A DNA stretch of 64,000 nucleotides, taken from Pseudomonas lactis. Lineage in GTDB: Bacteria > Pseudomonadota > Gammaproteobacteria > Pseudomonadales > Pseudomonadaceae. The notes below the pieces were generated by a model. That model saw nothing but the letters and a program-made list of their open reading frames with translations. It did not search any database and was not told where the DNA came from. The stretch is taken from positions 248,001 to 312,000 of the forward strand of contig NZ_JYLO01000009.1 in NCBI RefSeq assembly GCF_001439845.1, given 5' to 3'. Below are positions 17,902 to 26,551 of the stretch, in pieces (the stretch's first letter is position 1; the number at the start of each line of letters is the position of its first letter). Both the position numbers and the translations under genes were made by a program.

Positions 17902-18350
17902 ATGTTGGCTGAATTGCTGCCCAAACCGGTGTACCGTCACTACCGACGTCATCTTGGATTTCACTGCAAATTGCCGTTGGGGCATCAGAGCAAGAGATCC
18001 ACGAGATTATCGCGGCAGGATTCGCAGCCGAGGGATTCAAATTGCTTAGCGAATCTGGCGTGTACGACGCAGTCGCCCTTGAAAAGATTATGCCGGTTGG
18101 GACCCTTAACGCCCGATTGGCTCGCCGACAGCGCTTAAATCTGGACGAGAGTGATCGGTTGTTCCGACTTGCACATGTGACAGCAATGGCAGAGGCGCTG
18201 TTCGGAGACGTCAAAAAAGCCCAGCGCTGGCTGAGCAAGCCTAAGCAACGTTTTGCCAAGGAACAGCCCCTCGCACTGTTATCCACTACCCAGGGCACTC
18301 GGATTGTCGAGAAACTGCTGATTCAGGTTGCCGAGGGGATGGTCTTATAA
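17902..18350 (+). pseudogene. Frameshifted Xre/MbcA/ParS-type antitoxin (DUF2384) remnant
   Basis: Frame 1 from ATG 17902 gives MLAELLPKPVYRHYRRHL, the usual start of these antitoxins; about 60 bases on, the match continues in another frame as SLQIAVGASEQEIHEIIAAGF and runs to the stop at 18350 through GTLNARLARRQRLNLDESDRLFRLAHV and ALFGDVKKAQRWLSKPKQRF, the DUF2384 domain. A single indel near 17950-17960 explains this. No RES-domain toxin follows, so the toxin-antitoxin pair is decayed here, or the indel is a sequencing error and the toxin was lost separately. In intact systems the antitoxin binds a RES toxin that degrades NAD. Confidence 0.82.
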
Positions 18351-18389
18351 CGAGTGCACTGATCTTTGGTGGCAAGTCGATGAGCCACG

Positions 18390-18572
18390 CTACATCGATT
18401 TTACAGAAACCAACTCTACAAGGCGGTAATTCTTCCTGGCCGCTTTGATCGCCTCCTGTTCTGCGAGACGCGTACTGAGCGTATCCGCCTCATGGACCAT
18501 TGTGTGCTTCCTACCCTCAAACTCATTACCGATCCGCAGCGTGACCCTTAACACGGGGGTGAACGCTTTCAC
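18390..18572 (-). CDS. Possible small protein, 60 residues, unknown
   Basis: Open frame from a GTG with GAAG upstream, encoding a charged 60-residue peptide (VTLRIGNEFEGRKHTMVHEAD, then LAEQEAIKAARKNYRLVELVSV) with balanced amino-acid use and an amphipathic helix. It looks more protein-like than the usual shadow frames but has no recognised family. It lies between the antitoxin remnant and the transfer block. Confidence 0.42.
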   Translation of the reverse strand: MKAFTPVLRVTLRIGNEFEGRKHTMVHEADTLSTRLAEQEAIKAARKNYRLVELVSVKSM

Positions 18573-19055
18573 CGATCTTCTTTTTCTCCGCAGCCTTCAC
18601 TGGCTGGATGTTCGAGTTATCCGAAAGATTGTCATGTTCATGTAAGGCATGAGTCTGCGCAAGTGGCAGCACCGCCAAACAGTGCTCGGCGAATCTTTGC
18701 TTCAGTGAGGTCGTGATCTTTGTATATAGCCTTGGCGTAGGTTTGAACTTGCCGCTAGTGCTTGGCTCGGCCGCAAATTGTCGTAATTCTCATCGGCTTC
18801 GGCACTGCCTTTTCAAAGGCACGTTTGCATTTACCCAAATATAACTGTCAATGTTTGGAAGCGTTAAGAATCTGAGGTCGGATGCCTCTGTCAATCTTCC
18901 ACTTTTCGCGTTCCTGATGCGTCAATATCAGGCGCAAACATTGACTGTCAATGAGCAGTTCACTTACTCAGTGGGAAAGCCCAATCTTGCTGGCCTACTG
19001 CTGTGTCAATGGTTAGAGACGTAGCTGATACGTGTGTCCACTGCATGGGCAGCTC
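18573..19055. other. Gene-free stretch with repeated TGTCAAT motifs
   Basis: No credible gene. The motif GTCAAT occurs at about 18847, 18890, 18921, 18947 and 19006. An 11-bp perfect inverted repeat (GTCAATGTTTG at 18847-18857, complement at 18935-18945) lies within it. This may be the end of an old mobile element or a regulatory region at the cargo boundary. Confidence 0.5.
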
Positions 19056-19811
19056 CTAAAGGTATTTTTTGAAGCTTGAGACGGTGATGTAGACGGACAC
19101 ACCCAACAGCACCGCGCAGGGCAACAGAATCAAAAGGGGACTGATGCTGATGGGGATGGCCAAGTAGACCGTCCAGGGCACGATGGTCAGCGGAATGATC
19201 GTCCCCCGGGCTTTGTGATACAGGTAACTTGACTCGCGGCCGGAGCCGAATTTTCGTAGATCACGCCGCACCAGGCCATCGACCAAGCCAGTGAACGCCG
19301 CCAGGGCGAACAGTGGAATCGTCAACGTCAGAATGACCATTCGCACACAGAAGGTCAGGACTGTGTATAACGCGGCTAAGCCATAGTCCTGGAATTTGAT
19401 CATCGCCCGACCGAGTTCGTAGCGAAGGTTCAAGGTTCCCGTTTGTTGTGGTGATGTTAAGCGAGCGTACTGTGTCAGTGCATTTATGTTGTCCTGCATG
19501 CCGGTTTTCACCATCAGCCAGTCATAGACCGTTTGTGCCAGCCAGGTTGCCGTACGCCCCGGTTCCTTGATGACAACGCTGTGCAGCAGATCCTGGGACA
19601 GCCAGCCCAGTTCATGTTGGAACATCTGCTGAGCATGTTTCCAGCCGGCATCCGGCCAGAACGTGTACATGCAAAGCCATTCAACGACGATGGCGCCGAG
19701 CAAGGAGCCGAACATCACCCCCAAGAAATGAAAAGGGGTAGAGAACAGCATGCCCAGGAAGTTTTTTTGACCTTCCTGTTGTTGCTGGGCTTTTTCCGCG
19801 ATATCGGCCAT
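19056..19811 (-). CDS. ICE membrane protein, PFL_4697 family
   Basis: A 251-residue inner-membrane protein with hydrophobic segments near residues 25-50, 150-180 and 205-245. The position directly after traD and the text (LGVMFGSLLGAIVVEWLCMYTFWPDAG, GLVDGLVRRDLRKFGSGRESSYLYHKAR) match the PFL_4697 family of PFGI-1-type elements. The family is conserved next to the coupling protein and is thought to take part in conjugative transfer, but its exact role is not known. 18 bp separate it from traD, so it is the last gene of that operon in the window. Confidence 0.9.
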   Translation of the reverse strand: MADIAEKAQQQQEGQKNFLGMLFSTPFHFLGVMFGSLLGAIVVEWLCMYTFWPDAGWKHAQQMFQHELGWLSQDLLHSVVIKEPGRTATWLAQTVYDWLMVKTGMQDNINALTQYARLTSPQQTGTLNLRYELGRAMIKFQDYGLAALYTVLTFCVRMVILTLTIPLFALAAFTGLVDGLVRRDLRKFGSGRESSYLYHKARGTIIPLTIVPWTVYLAIPISISPLLILLPCAVLLGVSVYITVSSFKKYL

Positions 19812-19829
19812 GGCTCTGTTCCTTCAAGC

Positions 19830-22046
19830 CTATGCGGCTTTTCCGTTATTGGCCATCTGGCGGAAGTCGTCTACCAAGTCATCAGGAAGCGACTCACTTA
19901 ATGCGTCATATCCCGGTGCTTGCCACCAGTCGCTGCTGGTTCCGGATCCTTTACGCATGCCCTCAACCAAGGCCTGAAGATCCTTGGGCATCACTTCATC
20001 GGTATCGCTTGCCGGCAACGGCATACGAATCTTCCACAAATTCCCGCCCTCTATCAGGGCAAAGCATTGCCCCTTGGGTAGGGCAATCACATGCGCCGGT
20101 TCGATCATCGGTACGCTGACACTTTGGATCTGATCGTGAGTGTTAGAGGTGAAAGCGGTGTTGCCGTTAATAGCGTCGTTTGCACTGCTCGCTGGTGTAC
20201 TGGTAAACACCTGGACCTTTGGCAACTGGTTGGTCAGCAGCTCGGCGGTTGCAGTCTCACGTACACGTAACATGAACAGGTTGTTGAAGTTACCGATGAC
20301 TTGGCCAGCTTTAGCCCGGTTACCGATTTTTGCCTCAATATCGCTCATGGTTTGGGTGTAGGCCGTGACCTGCATGCCGGCACCACCGCCTTTGTTGATC
20401 ATCGGTATGAATTCATCGCCCATCAGTTCGTTGAATTCGTCCGCATGTACGTTAATTGCTACCTTGCCGCCGGTGGCCCCGGGCAAGCCATCATCGATGC
20501 CAAACTTATAGATGTGACCCGCAACTGACACCAGATCGCTGAACATCGAGTTGCCCACCGCTGCAGCTACCTCTGTATCAGATAAAGCGTCCAGGCCGAC
20601 ATAGACCACTGCCCGTTTGCGGATGATCTGCATCCAGTCAAAGATTGGACGTGGGTCCTCAAGATCCAAGTAGTCGGGAGATAGCAGCTCTGCAATCCGG
20701 CCTGTGGTCAGTTTTTCCAGCAATGGCAGAAGGCTGGCCACGATCTTGTCGAAATAGGTTTTGTCATAGCGTACGGCTGATCGCAGACCCTCCATCACTG
20801 GGTCGGAGATGCGTTGCTGAGTGAGGTACATGTCCAGGGCCACCACGCGTAGCGGTCGATCCTTCATGGCGAAGCTGAGGTTCTTACGATCGATCTTTCC
20901 TTCCAGCTCAACGATGGTTTGCCAGGCTTTGGGATCATTTTCAGCAAAGTACTTCTGCGCATACTCGATGAACAGCGCGTCAATGTTTGTCACATGCTTG
21001 AGGATCTGTTCATAGTCCGGTCGACGTCCAAGTGCCACGAGGGCGCGCGCGATGATGTTGACGAAACGCCAGGCGAATTCACGGAATGCCGCGGAATTGC
21101 CTTCCCCCGAAAGTTGGCCGGCAATGCGGGTGGCAACCTCCGAGATCCGACCAAACCGGCCGACGGCGTTGTAGCGAGCGGAGTGATCGGGCCAGCCCAG
21201 GTGGAACACGTAGAATTCCTCCAGTCGGTTTGCGCGCTTGCATTCGATGTACATGCGCTTCAGGAGGTCTGCGTCGCCTTTAGGATCGAAGACAATCACC
21301 ACTTCGCGGTCCAGGTCCAGTTCTACATTGCGCTGGCTTCGATGAACGGGTTGCACGCGTCGCCCCATATGAACGCGGCGCCGGGGGCTACGGCGGGTAC
21401 GCCTGATGTCTTGGGTGATAAACAACTCTGCCAGGCGGGTTTTCCCAACACGAGTAGTCCCCAATACAAGGGAGTGTCCAACCCGCTCACCCAGTGGCAG
21501 GCTGACATCCGCTTCGTTCGGCTCTATACCGTGTAAGCGCGGTAGCCCCCCGACTGGAGGAAGTGGACGCGCCGGGTTAAATGGCACATCCCACGAGGTA
21601 GCCTTTGACAGCAATTTGAGTGGAAAGGGCGCGAACTCCAAACGCTCCTCAATTCTGCGAGCAAAGGTATAGATAGACGTGGGCTCGACATACTCGGCGT
21701 ATTTTGGGAGGTAAGTCTCCATCAACCGCTGAGTATGTTTTTGGGTCCAGCGAAAGCCTTTACCGATGAATAGCCGCTCATTGCTGACCGGCATGTCTTT
21801 GCTGGTCATGGTGTAGTGGGGTAGGCGCCGAATATTGCGTCGGTAACGCAGCACCACCAATGCCTGTTTCAGGCGGACGAACCCCAGACCCAGAAAGCCT
21901 GTGCCGGCAACCATCCCGAATAAGGGCGTCAGAGCAACCGCCCAGGGCGCTAAAATACAAAGCAACGCCGCAGCGACACATACGCAAACTGTGTACAGCT
22001 CGACGGCAGGGCGTAGTAACGATTCAATGGTATAGGAGGTGGCCAT
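19830..22046 (-). CDS. traD: Type IV coupling protein TraD (VirD4-like ATPase), ICE class
   Basis: A 738-residue coupling ATPase that links the relaxase-DNA complex to the secretion channel at the inner membrane. Two N-terminal membrane segments (about 18-55), Walker A GTTRVGKTRLAE near residue 200, FDPKGDAD near 250, and Walker B INVHADEFNELMGDEF near 515 are visible, plus the late QTMSDIEAKIG segment typical of VirD4/TraG proteins. Length and order fit the TraD subfamily of SXT/TOL/PFGI-type ICEs. Upstream are an HNH gene and the PFL_4695 / transglycosylase / PFL_4693 genes in one operon. No frameshift is seen. Confidence 0.95.
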   Translation of the reverse strand: MATSYTIESLLRPAVELYTVCVCVAAALLCILAPWAVALTPLFGMVAGTGFLGLGFVRLKQALVVLRYRRNIRRLPHYTMTSKDMPVSNERLFIGKGFRWTQKHTQRLMETYLPKYAEYVEPTSIYTFARRIEERLEFAPFPLKLLSKATSWDVPFNPARPLPPVGGLPRLHGIEPNEADVSLPLGERVGHSLVLGTTRVGKTRLAELFITQDIRRTRRSPRRRVHMGRRVQPVHRSQRNVELDLDREVVIVFDPKGDADLLKRMYIECKRANRLEEFYVFHLGWPDHSARYNAVGRFGRISEVATRIAGQLSGEGNSAAFREFAWRFVNIIARALVALGRRPDYEQILKHVTNIDALFIEYAQKYFAENDPKAWQTIVELEGKIDRKNLSFAMKDRPLRVVALDMYLTQQRISDPVMEGLRSAVRYDKTYFDKIVASLLPLLEKLTTGRIAELLSPDYLDLEDPRPIFDWMQIIRKRAVVYVGLDALSDTEVAAAVGNSMFSDLVSVAGHIYKFGIDDGLPGATGGKVAINVHADEFNELMGDEFIPMINKGGGAGMQVTAYTQTMSDIEAKIGNRAKAGQVIGNFNNLFMLRVRETATAELLTNQLPKVQVFTSTPASSANDAINGNTAFTSNTHDQIQSVSVPMIEPAHVIALPKGQCFALIEGGNLWKIRMPLPASDTDEVMPKDLQALVEGMRKGSGTSSDWWQAPGYDALSESLPDDLVDDFRQMANNGKAA

Positions 22047-22049
22047 GGA

Positions 22050-22460
22050 TCATTTCCTATGAGTGATAGGGAACAGTGGCCCCACTGTTTCGTAATGGAA
22101 AACGACTGGCTTGCCTGTCTCAACGATCAGCCCATAGGACTTGGCCAGGCGGTATATGGGGTGGTAACTGTTGAGGGAGTTGACGTGATCAGCAATGCGC
22201 TTTCGCCAGACCTCCAATGGCATCGCTGCCTTGCTCAAGTTACACGGCACGCACGCGGGCATCATGTTGCTGATGGTGTGGTTCTCCGGCAGCCCCAAAA
22301 TGATGGCGCCGGTGTACTTGCCGTTCACCCTTTCAGGTTCTCGCCATACTGCTTCCTTGTGGTCCGCATGCCACCGGTCTCCCAACAGCACACCGCAGTA
22401 TGCGCAATGGCCCGCGAATTTAGCGTGAAGCTCGCAGCGTTGCTTCTTGGTCAGCTTCAT
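22050..22460 (-). CDS. HNH endonuclease
   Basis: Start at ATG 22460, behind GGAGGA 10 bases upstream, gives 136 residues. The HNH/Zn site is clear: CAYCG (residues 17-21), WHADHKEAVW with the catalytic His, and MMPACVPCNLSK with the second Cys pair. It overlaps the end of the preceding gene and ends 3 bp before traD, so it is embedded in the transfer operon. An HNH nuclease at this place is not part of the core plan as remembered; it may be a homing-type insertion, or act on transferred DNA. Confidence 0.85.
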   Translation of the reverse strand: MKLTKKQRCELHAKFAGHCAYCGVLLGDRWHADHKEAVWREPERVNGKYTGAIILGLPENHTISNMMPACVPCNLSKAAMPLEVWRKRIADHVNSLNSYHPIYRLAKSYGLIVETGKPVVFHYETVGPLFPITHRK

Positions 22461-22704
22461 GGGGCCGGGATCCTCCTTTGATGCGTGATGATGAATTGGC
22501 CAACTCTTGCCTCGCTTGCTCAACTGCCTCGGGCAGGCGTTCTTTCAGCCGCTGACATAGCTCCACCTCGTCACCAGGTACGCAGGCGATGACGGTGCCG
22601 CCATAGAGCTTGGCGACATAGGTGACCTGTTCAAAAAGCAGTTGGCCTGCTCGTGGGTCATCTGGTTGCTTGATGACCAAGGTGATGTGCGTAAGAGAGG
22701 CCAT
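22420..22704 (-). CDS. Small conserved-looking ICE protein, unknown
   Basis: A 94-residue soluble protein (LTHITLVIKQPDDPRAGQLL, LYGGTVIACVPGDEVE, LPEAVEQARQELA), alpha/beta pattern, not recognised. Its 3' end overlaps the HNH gene by 41 bp, and it begins 7 bp after the PFL_4695-type gene. The C-terminal 25 residues are charged and low in structure, so the overlap may be a secondary extension. Confidence 0.65.
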   Translation of the reverse strand: MASLTHITLVIKQPDDPRAGQLLFEQVTYVAKLYGGTVIACVPGDEVELCQRLKERLPEAVEQARQELANSSSRIKGGSRPHEADQEATLRASR

Positions 22705-22711
22705 ACCCTGG

Positions 22712-23215
22712 TTACTGCTGGATCGTTGTGGCAGTGATCAACAGCGGGTAATGCTGGACTCCCAGGCGCTGTGCCAGATCATTTGATGGTGCCGGGACCA
22801 ACTGTAGATTTCCTGCCCATCGTTGGATTTCGGCAAATCGCTCGGCGCTGGCCACGTTAACCACAAGGCCGACTGCCTGCAGTTGCTGTAACTGATCGCG
22901 GCGCTGTGATAACCACTTTCTGGAGTTTTCATCGTCGCCTACAAGAAACAATGGTTGCAGGCCAGGTGCATTGATTACCCGGCCCTGGACCTGCCCGGGT
23001 GTCAGTTGGTCAGAGCGCACTGGAAACGAGCCTTGCCCACGCACACCAATATTGTCTGACTGTGCGGACTGCTCGGTAGGTTCTGGAGCCAAGTCCTGGT
23101 AGTAGGGCAGAGCGGAAACACCCCCTCGGTCTTCAACAACAATCAGCGAGGTGGCATGCACCGCTATGGGGGAGGCCAAACACAGCAAAACAGGCAGATG
23201 CAGCAATCTATTCAT
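22712..23215 (-). CDS. ICE protein, PFL_4695 family
   Basis: A 167-residue exported protein with a signal peptide (LLCLASPIAVHA, cleavage near residue 22) and the text SLIVVEDRGGVSALPYYQDL, then RSDQLTPGQVQGRVINAPGLQPLFLVGDDENSRKWL. The order traD - PFL_4695 - transglycosylase - PFL_4693 matches PFGI-1-type elements. The ATG overlaps the previous stop as ATGA, indicating translational coupling. It is periplasmic; the precise role in transfer is unknown. Confidence 0.88.
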   Translation of the reverse strand: MNRLLHLPVLLCLASPIAVHATSLIVVEDRGGVSALPYYQDLAPEPTEQSAQSDNIGVRGQGSFPVRSDQLTPGQVQGRVINAPGLQPLFLVGDDENSRKWLSQRRDQLQQLQAVGLVVNVASAERFAEIQRWAGNLQLVPAPSNDLAQRLGVQHYPLLITATTIQQ

Positions 23216-23769
23216 GGATTATTCGCCATCAGGTTGATACCGGTGACCCGGCTGAGGTGTTTGGCAAAAGCTCGTCGGTAGCGGGCAGCGGGTTCACCTC
23301 CGGCAGGGCGGTGGTACCGGCCAGCAGCGGTGATCCAATCGCCTCCTTTAGCTTTTTGCTCAGCCAGGATCTGGGCCGTAACCGAGAGGTTTTTGTACGG
23401 ATCCAGCCCTTCGCAGGGATAGCTATAACGGTGGCCGTTTGCACCGATGTTGGTTTGTCCAAGACCGACGTCGACCCTACTTGGGCCTGCGGTCTGAAGG
23501 GCGATCATCAACGCTCTGCAAGCATCGCTGCGTGTCGCAAAGCGATATCCGGCGCCGGCGACATTCAACGTCCAGGGCCAGGGGACGATCTGGCCGCGAA
23601 GTCGGGTGCCACTCTCTTGCAGTGCAACGGAGTACAGCACCTCGGACGGAACGCCGGCAGGCAGGGCAATCAACTGATAGGCCGGTGGCGGAACCTCGGC
23701 ACCGTTAGCAAATGCCGCGGTGAGCAGTAGCCCCCCCGTTAAAGCCGCGCGAATTACAGACGCTGCCAT
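23212..23769 (-). CDS. Lytic transglycosylase (SLT domain), conjugation-associated
   Basis: A 185-residue exported muramidase that opens peptidoglycan for the transfer channel. Signal peptide (LLTAAFANGA), then the SLT pattern: SVALQESGT with the catalytic Glu (about residue 52), VDVGLGQTNIG near 100, and AAGRYHRPAG near 148. It overlaps its neighbours on both sides (4 bp with PFL_4695, 16 bp with PFL_4693), so expression is tightly coupled. Confidence 0.92.
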   Translation of the reverse strand: MAASVIRAALTGGLLLTAAFANGAEVPPPAYQLIALPAGVPSEVLYSVALQESGTRLRGQIVPWPWTLNVAGAGYRFATRSDACRALMIALQTAGPSRVDVGLGQTNIGANGHRYSYPCEGLDPYKNLSVTAQILAEQKAKGGDWITAAGRYHRPAGGEPAARYRRAFAKHLSRVTGINLMANNP

Positions 23770-24536
23770 TGTCCATTCACCTCGCGTACCACGGCCGGCA
23801 GCTCACCGCCGAGTCCAAGGCCAAGCCATCGACCGGCATCGTGATTCAGTGTGATCTGTCGGCTTCTCACGCTGGCCGGTTCGACTCCGGCCAAGATGGC
23901 CCAGCGGCGAATTATTTCGTCATCACCTTGACTACCAACGAAGTACAGATCAAAGGCCTGTTTCTGGTTTTGTAAGTCTTTGACGCGGTCAATACATGCG
24001 TTGCAACTGTCTTGAACAAAAACGGCTAGTCGTCCAGTGCCTTTCACAGCAGTTACCGCTCCCGAGCCTGGAGCAGATGCAGGGTTGGACGATAGTTGAA
24101 TGACTTTTTCATTGGGGTAAAGACGTGCGAAGGCTTGGTCATAGGCCCTTTGGTACGCCAGTTCCTTATCGATACGCTGTCGCTCGGCTCGCACCTGCAG
24201 CTCTGCATAGCGTCGGCGCTCCTCCTCCGACTTCGCTTCGATGCCAAGTGCTGTCAGAGGATCCAGGCCTGGCGAATAGATTCCGCGAGGACCTTCCATC
24301 ACAGTTTGAAAGCGGGACCATTCTTGGGGGGTTAATCCCCACTCGCGGGCGAGTTCTGTCTGACTGGCTCCTTGAGAAGAGTTGTGAACTTCACTGTTCT
24401 GAGTGTTCGAGATCGACGTTGATTGCCCCGAAGCCGCATGACAGCCGTATGCAAACGCGAAGGTGGCCAAGCCTGCAATGAAACCCAAAATGTTCCTGGG
24501 CTTCATTGTTTTCGAGGAAGTGGTAGGGGAGTGCAT
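23754..24536 (-). CDS. ICE protein, PFL_4693 family
   Basis: A 260-residue exported protein. A hydrophobic signal follows the MKPRN start (residues 11-35); the ATG at 24536 is kept since it is 10 bp behind the previous stop, but ATG 24506 is an alternative. The text ELAREWGLTPQEWSRFQTVMEGPRGIYSPGLDPLTALGI is typical of the PFL_4693 family, and the C-terminal half has a CNAC motif (VFVQDSCNACIDRVKDL) in a thioredoxin-like setting. A role in redox or assembly of the transfer apparatus is possible. Confidence 0.88.
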   Translation of the reverse strand: MHSPTTSSKTMKPRNILGFIAGLATFAFAYGCHAASGQSTSISNTQNSEVHNSSQGASQTELAREWGLTPQEWSRFQTVMEGPRGIYSPGLDPLTALGIEAKSEEERRRYAELQVRAERQRIDKELAYQRAYDQAFARLYPNEKVIQLSSNPASAPGSGAVTAVKGTGRLAVFVQDSCNACIDRVKDLQNQKQAFDLYFVGSQGDDEIIRRWAILAGVEPASVRSRQITLNHDAGRWLGLGLGGELPAVVREVNGQWQRL

Positions 24537-24546
24537 AAAGGAGGTC

Positions 24547-25263
24547 CTATTGCGCGACGGTTACGGTTTGAGGTGTTCCGGCCACGTCAAAGCGTGCGGA
24601 TCTTCCGTCCAGCGCGTTGAGTCGCCAGGCGGTGCCCGCCACAGCGTCACCAGGTCGGATAAGGTAAATTTGATTCAACTGCGTGCTGCCAGGCGGTGCT
24701 ACGGACAAAAAGCGTTCTCCGCCGCGATACTCGATACCGACAACGGTAAAAGGGGGTGTTTGCGGTGTGACAATGGTGGTAGCGGGCGGTGTTGGCCGCT
24801 TTGGTTGGCGGGCAACGGGCTTAGGCTTGGGCTTGAGGGGAACAGCAGTGGCTTGTTTGATTCGTGACTGACTGAGTTCTTGAAGACGGCTATCGAGTGT
24901 TTCGACGCTGGCTTTGAGGACTACCAATTCACCAGTAGACGCAGCATTTTGAGAGATTTCCTGCGCTGACTCCGTCGCTTGCTTTGCATACGCTTGTGCG
25001 GCATCAATTCGATTCGACAAAGCCTGCTGCCCGGCTCGGAAGTCCTCATTGGTCACCAGGTGGTTGCCGGCTACCGTGTCCAGTCGCTCATCGACTTTGC
25101 CCAGCCGCGTCAACAACGCATCGAGCGACTCTTTGTTTGCAGTCGCAGCTAAGCTGGTGCTGAGTTGGGAGAGTTGATGATGCTCATAACCCAGCATGCC
25201 TGCCAGTATTGCAAGGCAGAGGCTGAGTATCGCTGTGGTTCGAGTAGGGCGTGGTAGGTTCAT
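24547..25263 (-). CDS. Membrane-anchored coiled-coil transfer protein, unknown
   Basis: Start at ATG 25263 with GAGGAC before it, giving 238 residues. One N-terminal membrane segment (LSLCLAILAGMLGYE), a long coiled coil (about 30-140: LATAANKESLDALLTRLGKVDERLDTV-type heptads), a Pro/Lys linker, and a small C-terminal domain (GIEYRGGERFLSVAPPG, IRPGDAVAGTAWRLNALDG) resembling PilP/secretin-partner domains. It opens the PFL_4693-traD operon. Likely an inner-membrane bridge protein. Confidence 0.75.
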   Translation of the reverse strand: MNLPRPTRTTAILSLCLAILAGMLGYEHHQLSQLSTSLAATANKESLDALLTRLGKVDERLDTVAGNHLVTNEDFRAGQQALSNRIDAAQAYAKQATESAQEISQNAASTGELVVLKASVETLDSRLQELSQSRIKQATAVPLKPKPKPVARQPKRPTPPATTIVTPQTPPFTVVGIEYRGGERFLSVAPPGSTQLNQIYLIRPGDAVAGTAWRLNALDGRSARFDVAGTPQTVTVAQ

Positions 25264-25719
25264 GGGCGTCCTCGCGCAAAAGCCAAGACACCCTCTCAAA
25301 CCGCTCTGTTACGTGCATTAGGAAATAGGTTTTACAGGCCGATTGATTTAAGTCCTGCGGAGAGGTGCCCCCACAGGCAAGCCAACGAAAGAGCTTCACG
25401 GTACATTCAGGGTCGACGATCGCCGAGGTCGGAGAGAAGCTGCGCATCACTGCTGATGGAGTATTTACCATTGCAAGTGACTGATTGAGCGGAACGCGGT
25501 CAAACGAACCTAGTCAATCTGGGTCTCAGCTCGACGTGCCACTTGGCATCGCAGAGCGAGTACCGCTCAAAACTTCGACAGTGACAGGGGCGGCGGTGCT
25601 TGAGGCTACAAAGCATGTTATTAGTTAGCCATGATCTGTGTCGTGATGTTCTGCCGTCAGATGTATTGTTCCCAAAATAAAGCAGCCCACTGTGTCGCTC
25701 AATTCAACGTTGAATAGGA
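25264..25719. other. Intergenic region between the transfer block and the muramidase island
   Basis: About 455 bases without a credible gene. It should hold the promoter of the transfer operon at its left part. GC content falls toward the right, marking the edge of the AT-richer island. No repeat at the boundary was noticed. Confidence 0.5.
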
Positions 25720-26547
25720 CTACCACAAGAAATTTGAGTCTGACTCCAGTCTCTTCTTCATTATTATAATTACTCGACAGCAGTAAACGATCAGAGTCGA
25801 CCATCGACCAAATAAAATGGACTCTCGCATTGCGAGGTCAAATCCATGACTCGAAAGCCCCATGAACTCTTTCATCGGTATGTAGAATCTGTTTGCTTCG
25901 TCTATATGAATCTGAATAAGTCCATTGAAAACTATTCGCCCAGTGCGACCGTTTCCATCACGAAAGGGATGGATGCAGTTAAATGCTCCAATGAACACCG
26001 GCGCCAGGAAGCAGCTCGGAAGGTTATTGGCGTACCCAAATTTCAGGAACGAGTGCAGCTTGATTAGTTCGGATTTCACATGGCGCCAATCCAAAAACTG
26101 CCAGTAATCTCCGAGGTGGTCTGGTTTGGTAATTACATTTAGTTCTGATCTGAGCTTCACTGATTCTTTGTTAGCGTCAGTCGCTATGCTTTCAAGCAAT
26201 TCAATGAAGGTCGAGGATTTAAGGTGAGGGATTCTCTTTATGTCTGCCAGGTAACTTTCAAAAATTGGTAATTCAAGAGTCGTGCGTTCTCCAGTTACAG
26301 AAGGCGACCCATATTTAACGAGCATGAATTCTGATAGAGGTCTTTCTAATGACGCTAGAGCTCCCCTAAATCTTACAGTTTTGTTATCCGAAGTTAATTG
26401 CTGTGCGATTGCCTCGTTGAGGAAAACTGGTTCGAATCTGACTAGGTCGGAGAGAGCCTCACTAGCTTCATCAATAAGCGTGTTGGTGTAGGTTGAGATC
26501 CCCCCTATGGGGGGGTATTTTGGCGATGAGAAAATGCGCTTGTGCAT
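25720..26547 (-). CDS. Fic-domain protein (probable AMP-transferase)
   Basis: A 275-residue protein with an intact Fic active-site motif HPFRDGNGRTGR (about residue 195) preceded by FIGAFNCI, the usual helix. Fic enzymes usually transfer AMP from ATP to a target protein. No clear inhibitory motif (S/T-x3-E-G/N) is seen; TLIDEAS near residue 20 is a weak candidate. The N-terminal 150 residues are unlike the common Fic_N domain. The ATG lies 4 bp after the stop of the Ivy-like gene, so it is the fourth gene of this unit. It could be a second toxin, a regulator of the module, or independent cargo. Confidence 0.85.
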   Translation of the reverse strand: MHKRIFSSPKYPPIGGISTYTNTLIDEASEALSDLVRFEPVFLNEAIAQQLTSDNKTVRFRGALASLERPLSEFMLVKYGSPSVTGERTTLELPIFESYLADIKRIPHLKSSTFIELLESIATDANKESVKLRSELNVITKPDHLGDYWQFLDWRHVKSELIKLHSFLKFGYANNLPSCFLAPVFIGAFNCIHPFRDGNGRTGRIVFNGLIQIHIDEANRFYIPMKEFMGLSSHGFDLAMRESILFGRWSTLIVYCCRVIIIMKKRLESDSNFLW

Positions 26548-26551
26548 GATT

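Noticed and set aside
25184..25471. Minus-strand 95-residue frame
   Set aside because: Overlaps the promoter region and start of the 238-residue transfer gene; composition is not protein-like.
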